The notes under the pieces were generated by a model that ran no database searches, was not told the DNA's origin, and saw only the letters and a list, made by a program, of their open reading frames with translations. Source: Rhodanobacter sp. C03 (GTDB lineage: Bacteria; Pseudomonadota; Gammaproteobacteria; Xanthomonadales; Rhodanobacteraceae). From it: a stretch of DNA of 64,000 bases. Both the position numbers and the translations under genes were made by a program. Every line of letters begins with the position of its first letter. The stretch's first letter is position 1. Below, piece by piece: positions 17,398 through 27,383 of this stretch. Where the stretch lies: NCBI RefSeq assembly GCF_002001175.1, contig NZ_MUNT01000001.1, forward strand, positions 62,001 to 126,000, given 5' to 3'.

Positions 17398-19890
17398 ATG
17401 AAGCAGGGTTATTTCATTCTCAGTGCTGCCATCGCAGCGGTGCTCGCCGGCGCGCCGGTCCTGGCGCAGCCGATGGCTGCAGGCAATCTCGTCACGGCAG
17501 CCGGTACCGGCGAGGCGCCGCGTATCACCCAGACGATCAACAACCTGCTGGTGTCCCCGGTGGCGAAGACCCACCTCAAGTTTGTCGAGACGACGGCGCC
17601 GGTCAAGTCACTGGCCGATACGTTCACGATGAATCACCTGCAGCTGGTGCTCAAGCCGAGCGCTGCGCGGCAGGCGGCCCTGACCAGCCTGATCGCCGAC
17701 CAGCACAACCCGAAGTCGTCGAGTTTCCAGAAATGGCTGAGCCCGGAGCAGTTCGGTGCCTCCTATGGCGTGGCCGACAGCGACGTCGCCGCGGTCACGT
17801 CGTGGCTGAAGTCGCAGGGCTTCACCGTCAACAACGTGTACCCGAACAAGACCCAGATCGATTTCAGCGGCACCGTCGGTCAGCTGAAGGCGGCGTTCCA
17901 TACCCAGGAAAACATCTACAACCTCGACAACGGCGGCACCGCCAAGGAACAGCACATCGCCAACGCCGGCGACATCAGCATTCCGCTGGCGTTGAAGGAT
18001 GTGGTGGCCGGTGTGATGGGCCTCAATGATTTCCATCCGAAGCCGATGAACAAGCCGATCAAGGCTGCCAAGTGGGACGCCACCAAGAAATCTCTGGTAC
18101 TCAGCCAGCCGAAGGCTCCCAGCATCGGCAATGGCAAGAGCCAGGCGATCAGCGTGAGCGGTAACGGAGATAATCCGCAGGGTACGATCCGCGGCCTGGT
18201 GCCCAACGATCTGGCGACCATGTACGGCATCAACACGATTCGCGGCAATGGCGTGACGGGCAAGGGCGTCACCATCGCGGTGGTCGAAGACCAGGACATG
18301 GTGCCGGCGGACTGGACCAATTTCACCACCGTCTTCAACCTGGCCAAATTCGGCGGTACTTTCAACCAGTTCAACCCGGCGCCACCCAGCGGCCCCAACA
18401 ATTGCGCCGATCCTTCGGTGAGATTCTTCGGCGAGTCCGATGAAACCGTGCTCGATGCTGAGTGGTCCACTGCCATCGCACCGAGTGCGAACATCTGGGT
18501 CGCCACCTGCTCGGATTACACCGCGGACTTCTCCGGTTACTCGACCAGCAACTCCTTCGGTGGCGTGTATCTCGCGGCGGACAACCTGGTCAATGCCCCG
18601 AACGGCAGCCGTCCCGACATCATCAGCACCAGCTACGGCTACGGCGAGTACTTTGTCGACAGCGCCAGCAAGAGCGCGATTGACCTGATGTGGGCGCAGG
18701 CCGATGCCGAGGGCATTTCGGTGTTCGTGTCCACCGGGGACTCCGGCTCCAACCCCAGCTTCAACGGTGGCCTGATCAACGGCCAGCAGGGCAACGCGGC
18801 GGTCGATGCCAACGCGTTTGCGACCTCGCCGAACGACACCGCCGTCGGTGGTACCGATCTGGCCGACATCCTCGATGGCACCACCAGCAAGTACTTTGCG
18901 GCAACGCCGAGCGTGGTGGGCGGCTCGGCACTGTCCTATGTGCCGGAGATTCCGTGGAACCAGTCGTGCGGCAACGGCGTGGCCGCCACGTCGCTGGGCT
19001 ACGCGTCGGCGATCGGTTTCTGCAATGCCGCCATGGCTACCTGGCTGGAGAATCTGCCGACTCCGCCGACCACCTTGATGCAGTACTACCAGACCACCTG
19101 GGAAACTTCCGAAGGCGGCAGCGGTGGTCCGTCCTCGGTCGATCGCAAGCCGACCTGGCAGCGCCAGGTCTACAACGCGGCGCCGGACCAGTCGCGTGAC
19201 CTTCCGGACGTGGCGTTGTTTGCTGGTTCGTTTGGCGATGCCACCTACGTGGTCGTCTGCGCGTCATCCGTGGCGTGCAGCTCGAACTTCACCCCCGGCA
19301 CGACAGCCGATCCGAATCCTAGCGACGTCGGCCTCACCGGCGGCACGTCGCTGGCCGCACCGATGTTCGCCGGCATCCAGGCGTTGATCGATCAGGGTCT
19401 GGCGGCGCGTGGTCTGAACCAGGATCAGGGCAATGCGGCACCGACGCTGTATGCGCTGGCGGCCAACGAATACGGCACCGCGTCGCAACCGAATGCGGCG
19501 AGCCTGAGCACCTGCAACGCCAACAACGGCGCCACCGGCACGAGCGGCTGCGTGTTCCACAATGTCACCCGCGGTTCGATGTCCAGCGCCTGTATCAGCC
19601 AGACGGGTACGGGTGCGTACGCTGCGCAATCGTTCGTGACGCCGAATTGCTATTACTACAACTCCTTCCTTTACGTGGGCACGGCAGGAAGTGCCGATAC
19701 GGTGACGGTCAATGTCGGCCTCACCACCAGCGACGCCAATCCCACCAGCTATACCCCGTCGAACAAGGCGTTCAGTGCCCAGCCGGGCTGGAGCTTTGCG
19801 GCCGGTCTGGGTTCGGTGAATGCCACCAACCTGCTGATCGCCTGGCGTGCCTTCGTGGGCGCTCCAGCAGCACCGCCACCGGCGCCGTAA
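17398..19890 (+). CDS. Secreted S53 (sedolisin/kumamolisin-type) protease, copy 1
   Basis: Acid-type serine-carboxyl peptidase precursor of 830 aa. ATG 17398 was chosen because a signal peptide follows directly (MKQGYFILSAAIAAVLAGAP to LAQP) and the upstream ribosome-site context is shared with copy 2. A pro-kumamolisin activation domain spans about residues 60-215 (FQKWLSPEQFGASYGVAD, FTVNNVYPNKTQIDFSGT). The catalytic set is Glu349 and Asp353 (DETVLDAEW), oxyanion Asp448 (STGDSGS) and Ser651 (GGTSLAAP). A C-terminal region with several Cys residues and aromatic patches (NCYYYNSF) lies beyond the core. These enzymes cleave proteins outside the cell, usually at low pH. It forms a direct tandem with a close paralogue 93 bp downstream. 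Confidence 0.93.
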   Translation: MKQGYFILSAAIAAVLAGAPVLAQPMAAGNLVTAAGTGEAPRITQTINNLLVSPVAKTHLKFVETTAPVKSLADTFTMNHLQLVLKPSAARQAALTSLIADQHNPKSSSFQKWLSPEQFGASYGVADSDVAAVTSWLKSQGFTVNNVYPNKTQIDFSGTVGQLKAAFHTQENIYNLDNGGTAKEQHIANAGDISIPLALKDVVAGVMGLNDFHPKPMNKPIKAAKWDATKKSLVLSQPKAPSIGNGKSQAISVSGNGDNPQGTIRGLVPNDLATMYGINTIRGNGVTGKGVTIAVVEDQDMVPADWTNFTTVFNLAKFGGTFNQFNPAPPSGPNNCADPSVRFFGESDETVLDAEWSTAIAPSANIWVATCSDYTADFSGYSTSNSFGGVYLAADNLVNAPNGSRPDIISTSYGYGEYFVDSASKSAIDLMWAQADAEGISVFVSTGDSGSNPSFNGGLINGQQGNAAVDANAFATSPNDTAVGGTDLADILDGTTSKYFAATPSVVGGSALSYVPEIPWNQSCGNGVAATSLGYASAIGFCNAAMATWLENLPTPPTTLMQYYQTTWETSEGGSGGPSSVDRKPTWQRQVYNAAPDQSRDLPDVALFAGSFGDATYVVVCASSVACSSNFTPGTTADPNPSDVGLTGGTSLAAPMFAGIQALIDQGLAARGLNQDQGNAAPTLYALAANEYGTASQPNAASLSTCNANNGATGTSGCVFHNVTRGSMSSACISQTGTGAYAAQSFVTPNCYYYNSFLYVGTAGSADTVTVNVGLTTSDANPTSYTPSNKAFSAQPGWSFAAGLGSVNATNLLIAWRAFVGAPAAPPPAP

Positions 19891-19913
19891 TGAAACCACG
19901 CTTGCAAGCTGAT

Positions 19914-19952
19914 GGTTGATGGAAGCCACGGGCTCCATCGCCATCAACTTTT
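19914..19952 (+). terminator. Imperfect hairpin plus T-run between the two proteases
   Basis: GTTGATGG (19915-19922) pairs with CCATCAAC (19941-19948), with an inner AGCC/GGCT stem and a short TTTT tail. It looks like a weak intrinsic terminator or attenuator, which could set the ratio of the two protease transcripts. Confidence 0.4.
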
Positions 19953-19983
19953 CGACCAACTATGCAAAGGGGTTATATCCACC

Positions 19984-22473
19984 ATGAAGCAAGGGCATTT
20001 GATTCTCAGCGCCGCCATCGCCGCAGCGCTCGCCGGTGCACCGGCCTTGGCGCAGCCGGTAGCAGCGAACAATTTTGCATCGGCAACCGGCGAGGCGCCG
20101 CGCATCACCCAGACGATCAACAACCAGCTGGTGTCCCCGCTGGCGAAGACGCACCTCAAGTTCGTTGAGACGACCGTACCGGGCAAGCCACTGGCTGATT
20201 CATTCAAGATGAACCACCTGCAGCTGGTGCTCAAGCCGAGCGCCGCGCGGCGGGCCGCGCTGACCAGCCTGATCGCCGACCAGCACAACCCGAAGTCGTC
20301 CAGCTTTCACCAGTGGCTGACCCCGGAGCAGTTCGGTGCAGCCTATGGCGTGATGGACAGCGACGTCGCAGCGGTCACGTTGTGGCTGAAGTCGCAGGGC
20401 TTCACCGTCAACAACGTGTATCCGAACAAGACCCAGATCGATTTCAGCGGCACCGTCGGTCAGCTGAGGGCGGCGTTCCATACCCAGGAAAATATCTACA
20501 ACCTCGACAACGGCGGCACCGCCAAGGAACAGCACATCGCCAACGCCGGCGACATCAGCATTCCACTGGCGTTGAAGGATGTGGTGGCCGGTGTGATGGG
20601 TCTCAATGACTTCCATCCGCAGCCGATGAGCACGCCGATCAAGGGTGCCAAGTGGGACGCTACCAGGAAATCCCTGGTGCTCAGCCAGCCGAAGGCTTCC
20701 AGCAACGCTGGCGGCAAGGGCCAGGCGATCAGCGTGAGTTATCCGGGAGCCAACCCGCAAGGCACCCTCCGTGCCCTGGTGCCGAACGATTTGGCGACCA
20801 TGTACGGCATCCCCACCATCCGCGCCAATGGCGTGACGGGCAAGGGCGTCACCATCGCGGTGGTCGAAGGTTCCGACATGGTGCCGGCGGACTGGGCCAA
20901 TTTCGTCAGCACCTTCAACCTGGCGAAATACGGCGGTACCTTCAGCCAGTTCCAGCCGGCGCCTAGCAGCGGCGCCACCAATTGCTATGACCCGGACGTG
21001 GTATACGGCGGCCAATTGGACAATGACGAACCCGTGCTGGATGCGGAATGGTCGACGGCGATGGCGCCGGGCGCGAACATTCAGGTGGCTTCCTGCTCGG
21101 ACTTCTACGCCGAGAACGGCAACTACTACTACGCAACCAGCAATTTCTTTGGCGGTGTATTCATCGCGGCGACCAATCTGGTCAACGAAACGAGCGGCCG
21201 TCCCGACATCATCAGTGCCAGCTATCAATATGGCGAATACTTCACCGACAGCGCCAGCAAGACGGCGATCGACCAGATGTGGGCGCAAGCCGACGTCGAG
21301 GGTATTTCGGTGTTCGTCGCCACCGGCGACTCCGGCTCCAACCCGAGCTTCGGCTCGATATTCGACTTCTCCACGATCAACGGCCAGCAAGGCAATACCG
21401 CGGTCGATGCCAACGCGCTCGCGACTTCGCCGAACGACACCGCCGTCGGCGGTACCGACCTGGCCGACATCATCGATGGCACCACCAGCAAGTACTTCGC
21501 AGCCACGCCGAGCGTCGTCGGTGGCTCGGCGCTCTCCTATGTACCGGAGATTCCGTGGAACAATTCGTGCGGCAATGGTGTGGCCGCCAAGTCGCTGGGC
21601 TACGCCAAGGTGATCGGCTTCTGCAATGACGCCGTGCGTTATTACCTCCACCCGCCCGCCTTGCTGACCCCCTTGGCCTACTACGAGTACTACTGGGAAA
21701 GCTCCGCAGCCGCCAGCGGTGGCCCGTCGTCGGTCGACCGCAAGCCGACCTGGCAAAGTCAGGTCTACAACGCGGCAGCGGACCAGTCGCGTGACGTTCC
21801 TGACGTGGCGTTGTTCGCTGGCTCGTTTGGCAATGACACCTTCGTGGCGGTGTGCTCGGCGGGCTACGTGTGCACCCCGGATTTCAGCCCCGGCACGCCA
21901 ACAAATCCGGATCCGAGCGGCGCCAGCGTCGGCCTCATCAGCGGCACGTCGCTGTCTGCACCGATGTTCGCCGGCATCCAGGCGTTGATCGATCAGGGTC
22001 TGGCGGCGCGTGGCCTGCCCCAGGATCAGGGCAATGCAGCACCGACGCTGTATGCGCTGGCGGCCAACGAATACGGCACCGCGTCACAGCCGAACTCGGC
22101 GAGCCTGAGCACCTGCAATGCCGACAATGGTGCCACCGGTACGAGTGGCTGCGTGTTCCACAATGTCACCCGCGGTTCGATTTCCACCGCCTGTATCAGT
22201 CAGACGGGTACAGGTGTGTACGCCAGTCAGACGTTCGCGACGCCGAATTGCTATTACTACAACTCCTTCGTTGTCCAAAACACGGGTTTCGACACCCTGT
22301 CGGTCAATGTCGGCCTCACCACCAGCGACGCCAACCCCACCAGCTATACCCCGTCCAACAAGGCGTTCAGTGCCCAGCCGGGCTGGAGCTTTGCCTCGGG
22401 TCTGGGTTCGGTGAACGCCACCAACCTGCTGATCGCATGGCGTGCCTTCGCCAAGGCACCGCCTGCACCCTGA
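19984..22473 (+). CDS. Secreted S53 (sedolisin/kumamolisin-type) protease, copy 2
   Basis: Paralogue of the preceding protease, 829 aa, with the same order: signal peptide (MKQGHLILSAAIAAALAGAPA), pro-kumamolisin domain, S53 core and Cys-containing C-terminal extension. Catalytic residues align exactly: Glu349, Asp353 (DEPVLDAEW), the oxyanion Asp in TGDSGS and Ser656 in SGTSLSAP. Most of the sequence is identical by eye. Differences cluster around loops before the catalytic Glu (CYDPDVVYGGQLD) and around residue 550 (VRYYLHPPALLTPL), which could change substrate specificity. ATG 19984 has AAAGGGGT upstream in a context shared with copy 1. A strong terminator follows at 22506. Confidence 0.93.
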   Translation: MKQGHLILSAAIAAALAGAPALAQPVAANNFASATGEAPRITQTINNQLVSPLAKTHLKFVETTVPGKPLADSFKMNHLQLVLKPSAARRAALTSLIADQHNPKSSSFHQWLTPEQFGAAYGVMDSDVAAVTLWLKSQGFTVNNVYPNKTQIDFSGTVGQLRAAFHTQENIYNLDNGGTAKEQHIANAGDISIPLALKDVVAGVMGLNDFHPQPMSTPIKGAKWDATRKSLVLSQPKASSNAGGKGQAISVSYPGANPQGTLRALVPNDLATMYGIPTIRANGVTGKGVTIAVVEGSDMVPADWANFVSTFNLAKYGGTFSQFQPAPSSGATNCYDPDVVYGGQLDNDEPVLDAEWSTAMAPGANIQVASCSDFYAENGNYYYATSNFFGGVFIAATNLVNETSGRPDIISASYQYGEYFTDSASKTAIDQMWAQADVEGISVFVATGDSGSNPSFGSIFDFSTINGQQGNTAVDANALATSPNDTAVGGTDLADIIDGTTSKYFAATPSVVGGSALSYVPEIPWNNSCGNGVAAKSLGYAKVIGFCNDAVRYYLHPPALLTPLAYYEYYWESSAAASGGPSSVDRKPTWQSQVYNAAADQSRDVPDVALFAGSFGNDTFVAVCSAGYVCTPDFSPGTPTNPDPSGASVGLISGTSLSAPMFAGIQALIDQGLAARGLPQDQGNAAPTLYALAANEYGTASQPNSASLSTCNADNGATGTSGCVFHNVTRGSISTACISQTGTGVYASQTFATPNCYYYNSFVVQNTGFDTLSVNVGLTTSDANPTSYTPSNKAFSAQPGWSFASGLGSVNATNLLIAWRAFAKAPPAP

Positions 22474-22505
22474 CTTTCAAGCATTGAAGTTGGCCATGTG
22501 TGTTA

Positions 22506-22536
22506 CCTGGCGGCTGGATGCCGCCGGGTTCTTTTT
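22506..22536 (+). terminator. Rho-independent terminator after S53 protease copy 2
   Basis: CCTGGCGGC-TGGAT-GCCGCCGGG, a 9-bp stem with one G-T pair, followed by TTCTTTTT. It ends the protease transcript and separates it from the RHS fragment. Confidence 0.82.
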
Positions 22537-22572
22537 GGGGATGCCTCTCGCTGGTCAAGCGGACGCAGGGGC

Positions 22573-23412
22573 GTGTATTCCGATCCGCTGGGCACGCCGT
22601 TGGCGGAGGCCAGTACCAGTGGCAGCATTACGGCGACGTACCACTACGCGCCGTATGGTACCCAAGTGATGGGCATGCCGCCGAGCGGGCCGGGGTATAC
22701 GGGGCATGTGAATGATCCCGACACGGCGTTGGTTTACATGCAGCACCGATATTACGACCCATCGATGGGGCGTTTTCTGAGTGTCGATCCGAAGACTCCC
22801 ACTGCCGGCAACCCGTTCGACTTCAACCGATTCGCCTACGTCAACGACAACCCCATCCTCAACATCGACCCCGATGGCACCACCTGCACGCCATCGGTGA
22901 GAGGGCTCTATAGCTGCCAGTTGGACGGTAACAAAGGAGGGCTTTCCGCCAAACAGATCCAGGCTGTGAAAAAGGCTTACACCAACGCGGTCAACCGTCT
23001 GAACTCACACCCCGGTGTCACGACAACGGTCACCGTGAAGGGTGTGTCCTTTCAGGCCAGAGCCGGCGATGTGGCAAGCGGGTTAGTCAACGCCAGAGTG
23101 GACACGGGTCCGGTATCTGCCTCTGCACGGGCGCAGACGCTGGGCGGCGGTCTGGCAGCAACCAGCAATTACTACCTTAACTACACGCCAGAGACCATGA
23201 TTTTCAAGAATGCGGTGACGTCCGACCGTAACGGTGGTACGGCAAACATCGCGACCGATCTGGAGCGAACCTTTGTGCATGAAGGGATCCATACACTTCC
23301 GAAAGAAAGCGCCTTAAAAAATGTTTACTACGGCAATATGAAGGGCTGGAACGCCCTCCATCAGGATGAATACAATGAAGCCGCTGACAAGCTTTATTAT
23401 GGGAGTAAATAA
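22573..23412 (+). CDS. Orphan RHS C-terminal module with HEGIH metalloprotease-like toxin domain
   Basis: About 279 codons, counted from GTG 22573; the true start is unknown because the gene is a 5'-truncated RHS/YD-repeat protein. The RHS-associated core is clear (YSDPLGTPLAEAS, YAPYGTQV, GYTGHVNDPDTALVYMQHRYYDP, GRFLSVDP, NRFAYVNDNPILNIDPDG). After it comes a variable C-terminal domain of about 170 aa ending with FVHEGIHTLPKES (His236-Glu237-x-x-His240) and HQDEYNEAADKLYYG, suggesting a zincin-type metallopeptidase toxin with a downstream Glu as third ligand. Upstream RHS repeats are missing: the reading frame begins just after the protease terminator. The next gene, 3 bp on, encodes a small exported protein that could be its immunity partner. 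It could be silent or be an exchange cassette for a full RHS gene elsewhere. Confidence 0.75.
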   Translation: MYSDPLGTPLAEASTSGSITATYHYAPYGTQVMGMPPSGPGYTGHVNDPDTALVYMQHRYYDPSMGRFLSVDPKTPTAGNPFDFNRFAYVNDNPILNIDPDGTTCTPSVRGLYSCQLDGNKGGLSAKQIQAVKKAYTNAVNRLNSHPGVTTTVTVKGVSFQARAGDVASGLVNARVDTGPVSASARAQTLGGGLAATSNYYLNYTPETMIFKNAVTSDRNGGTANIATDLERTFVHEGIHTLPKESALKNVYYGNMKGWNALHQDEYNEAADKLYYGSK

Positions 23413-23415
23413 ACC

Positions 23416-23934
23416 ATGCAACGCGTTGTCGCACTTGTCGCAGTGGTTGTCACCTTGGTTTCCGGTCTGATCCCGGCGGCGCACGGTGTCGAGCAGGCTA
23501 GGGGCTATATTTATGATGGGACCGTTGGACCCAACAACCTAGCCATCGTCATCGATGTCGCGAAAGGTTGGGTGGATATGCAACGTAAGGTGCGCGCACG
23601 CATTGGCTCTATGGATAGTGATTTTGGCGTTAGTTACGAAGATTGCGGTAATGAAGCCTTTTACTGTATGACTAGCGGGCTGGAGATCGTCATTCCGAAA
23701 GCCATGCCGATGAAGCAGTGGAAGTACCACGGTCTGTCCTGCCAAAGCGTCGCCCAGCCCGGAGGTGACGCCTACCGCATCACGTGTCGGTCCCCTAAGT
23801 ACCGCGGGCACCCTACCTACACGTATTCGCTCTCTCGTGGCGTCGTATCCATCGAGAGTGCTCCCATATGGTCGGGGGACAGGTTCGAGTTACGCAGTGA
23901 ACGGGGGCTGTTTTCGCCGGGGAACAATCCCTAG
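23416..23934 (+). CDS. Small exported protein, candidate RHS immunity protein
   Basis: A 172-aa protein of no family I recognise. Residues 1-25 form a signal peptide (MQRVVALVAVVVTLVSGLIP then AAHG), so the mature protein is periplasmic or secreted. The mature part has four Cys residues (DCGNEAFYC, LSC, ITC) that could form two disulfides. GGGAGT sits upstream across the end of the RHS module, only 3 bp away, so the two are translated together. Position, size and export fit a periplasmic immunity protein against the HEGIH domain; this is inference by context. A secreted accessory factor is the alternative. Confidence 0.65.
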   Translation: MQRVVALVAVVVTLVSGLIPAAHGVEQARGYIYDGTVGPNNLAIVIDVAKGWVDMQRKVRARIGSMDSDFGVSYEDCGNEAFYCMTSGLEIVIPKAMPMKQWKYHGLSCQSVAQPGGDAYRITCRSPKYRGHPTYTYSLSRGVVSIESAPIWSGDRFELRSERGLFSPGNNP

Positions 23935-24332
23935 CGCCTTGCGCTCTCATGGTGTCCACGGAGCCGGCAGCAGTCCACACGCATCCGAGAAAATGAGTGA
24001 CGAATGCCGCGCAGACGGTGGTGCGGAGCGCGCAGAACTGACTGTTCACGAGAAACGTCACGCTATCGAACTCGGCGCCACTACGATGTCGGCGGCCGAC
24101 GAACGGCGCTGACCAATACGTTCCCGGCTGATCAACTGCTAATAGCCCATCTGGACAGCTTTTGTCAGAGTGCACGCCGGCTATCCCATTTCGATCTGAA
24201 ACCAAGCCGGATCATTTGGGCCATGCCAAGGTATTGGAGACGAGCAAACTTTCTTGGGTGTTCATTTAAGTTTGCGCAACCGCGCAAACTTAAATGAAAT
24301 GCGCAAAAGTGCTTAAGGTGGAAGTTGAGGAA
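23935..24332. other. Gene-free strip between island and tRNA
   Basis: No convincing gene is seen. Short open frames here show neither a start site with ribosome signal nor protein-like composition. The left part may be decayed coding DNA. The right part holds the perfect 17-bp inverted repeat at 24261-24298. It marks the boundary between accessory genes and the tRNA/rpoD core. Confidence 0.55.
24261..24298. repeat. Perfect 17-bp inverted repeat with 4-nt centre
   Basis: Left arm TTCATTTAAGTTTGCGC (24261-24277), centre AACC, right arm its exact complement (24282-24298). It is AT-rich in the outer half, with no clear T-run on either side. It lies 35 bp beyond the 3' end of the intron-containing tRNA gene. 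It may be an unusual terminator, a recombination site or a mobile-element relic. Confidence 0.75.
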
Positions 24333-24647
24333 TGGGCCCACCAGGATTCGAACCTGGAACCAAGGGATTCGCGTATTCCGAAGGTTTCCCTCCGGCGCGG
24401 ACTATCTCTTCACCCTCCGCTTGTGGCGGGTGGGGTGCGGGACGCTCGAGCCTGTGATCAAGGGCGCTGAAGCCCTCAGGTAGTCTCTGCACCTTCCGGC
24501 GGTGTACCGCCGGCTTGGCTCAGGGTTGCCACCGGCCGCATGTGCGCCGCTGAGGTTTCCCTGAATTCATCCCGTTCCCGTCCACGCATTCCTGCATGGC
24601 GGCACCTTTCGATGAGTCCCCTGCTCTAACCGTTGAGCTATAGGCCC
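24333..24647 (-). tRNA. tRNA-Ile(CAU), split by a group I intron
   Basis: Exon 1 (24647-24612) reads acceptor GGGCCTA, D-arm GCTC-loop-GAGC, anticodon stem GGGGA and loop CTCAT ending at the anticodon CAT. Exon 2 (24369-24333) supplies AA, stem TCCCT, variable loop TGGTT, T-arm CCAGG-TTCGAAT-CCTGG, acceptor TGGGCCC and discriminator A. The CCA end is not encoded. All stems pair after removal of 242 nt located directly 3' of the anticodon. The CAU anticodon in this body fits the minor isoleucine tRNA (lysidine-modified); elongator Met is the alternative. A tRNA-Ile2 gene beside rpoD is, as I recall, also found in Pseudomonas. The exact exon joints come from comparison with the Azoarcus tRNA-Ile intron. 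Confidence 0.88.
24370..24611 (-). ncRNA. Self-splicing group I intron in tRNA-Ile anticodon loop
   Basis: A 242-nt intron with all core helices visible by hand. P1: exon CAU with internal guide GUG. P2: CCAUGCA-GGAA-UGCGUGG. P3: CGGGAU with GUCCCG. P4: UCAGGG with CCCUGA (24559-24564 and 24520-24525). P6: CCGGCGG-UACA-CCGCCGG. P7: GACUA (in 24481-24487) with UAGUC (in 24399-24406). P8: CACCC with GGGUG. P9: CCGGAGG-GAAA-CCUUCGG. A terminal G precedes exon 2. J6/7 AAGGUGCAGAGACUA and J8/7-P7 AGAUAGUCC closely match the Azoarcus tRNA-Ile ribozyme (group IC3). Extra stem-loops sit between P7 and P3'. No homing endonuclease ORF is present. Confidence 0.88.
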
Positions 24648-24728
24648 GAGTGCACATGGTACCAAGCATTGCCGCCAAACCACACGTGCAGGCCAGTACG
24701 ACATTTTCCGTCTGGTTGATCCCCGAAA

Positions 24729-24760
24729 ACATCAAAGGCCGCGTTTGCGGCCTTTGATGT
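24729..24760 (-). terminator. rpoD terminator
   Basis: Perfect 14-bp stem ACATCAAAGGCCGC with a 4-nt loop, followed on the minus strand by TTTT. It lies 21 bp after the rpoD stop and before the tRNA, which is on the same strand. Confidence 0.85.
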
Positions 24761-24780
24761 TGATACCGATGTGACCCGGA

Positions 24781-26655
<1,875 letters not shown>

Positions 26656-26828
26656 TAATTAACCGACCACCGCGGGGTTCAAGAACCGGACATTATAGCG
26701 ATGTGCTGCTTTTTTGACCAGTTTTCAAGTGAGAAAAAGTTCAAACAGGGCACGCAAAAATCACGCCAAATCGCGACCTTGCAGTGTTTTTGCTGACTGC
26801 GCGCCGCGGGTGGTTCGTGTATGCCTGC

Positions 26829-27269
26829 TCAACCGGTGTCGAGCCAGAAAGTTACCGGGCCATCGTTTACCAGCTGGATCTTCATATGGGCACCGAAGCG
26901 GCCGGTTTCCACCCCCGGATACGCGATGCGCGCCAGTTCCAGCAGTCGATCGAACCAGTGTCGGCCATGCTCCGGCGGCGCGGCAGAGGTGAAACTGGGG
27001 CGCATGCCGGAACGGGTGTCCGCCGCGAGGGTGAACTGGCTGACCAGCAACAGGCCGCCGCCGGTATCGGTCAGCGAGCGATTCATCTTGCCGTGATCGT
27101 CGGCGAACACGCGATAGCCGAGCAGACGTTCCAGCATGCGCTTGGCTTGCGCCTCGCCGTCGTCCGGCTGCACGGCGACCAAAGCCAGCAGGCCAGGGCC
27201 GATCGCGCCGACGGTTGCCTCGCCGACATCGACACGAGCGGAAAGGACACGCTGGATCAGGGCAATCAT
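26829..27269 (-). CDS. dtd: D-aminoacyl-tRNA deacylase
   Basis: Chirality-proofreading enzyme of 146 aa that hydrolyses D-aminoacyl-tRNAs and Gly-tRNA-Ala. Both conserved active-site motifs are present: SQFTLAADT near residue 78 and the Gly-cisPro motif GPVTFWLDT near the C-terminus. The length equals the family norm (about 145 aa). It starts [13 protein letters not shown], typical for Dtd. It is divergent from the lpxL-like gene, with 114 bp between the starts. Confidence 0.96.
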   Translation of the reverse strand: MIALIQRVLSARVDVGEATVGAIGPGLLALVAVQPDDGEAQAKRMLERLLGYRVFADDHGKMNRSLTDTGGGLLLVSQFTLAADTRSGMRPSFTSAAPPEHGRHWFDRLLELARIAYPGVETGRFGAHMKIQLVNDGPVTFWLDTG

Positions 27270-27383
27270 GGCGGGCCGCCAAGTGATGAAGTGGCTAGCT
27301 TACGGTGCAGTTGGAGCCGGCGAAAGATAGCCGGTTGCTGCCGTGATCTCGGTGCAGCGGGCAGGCTCCCGTAAACTGTGCGG

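Noticed and set aside
22498..22572. Upstream extension of the RHS frame to ATG 22498
   Set aside because: It would run through the terminator hairpin and its T-run, and the translated residues do not resemble RHS sequence.
24004..24297. Possible 97-aa gene between the island and the tRNA
   Set aside because: Arg-rich, low-complexity translation without a ribosome site, and its end runs into the perfect palindrome.
15579..24298. Island as an intact prophage or integrative element
   Set aside because: The only integrase piece lacks its catalytic domain. No phage structural or replication genes are seen, and no direct repeat of the tRNA 3' end was found near 15500.
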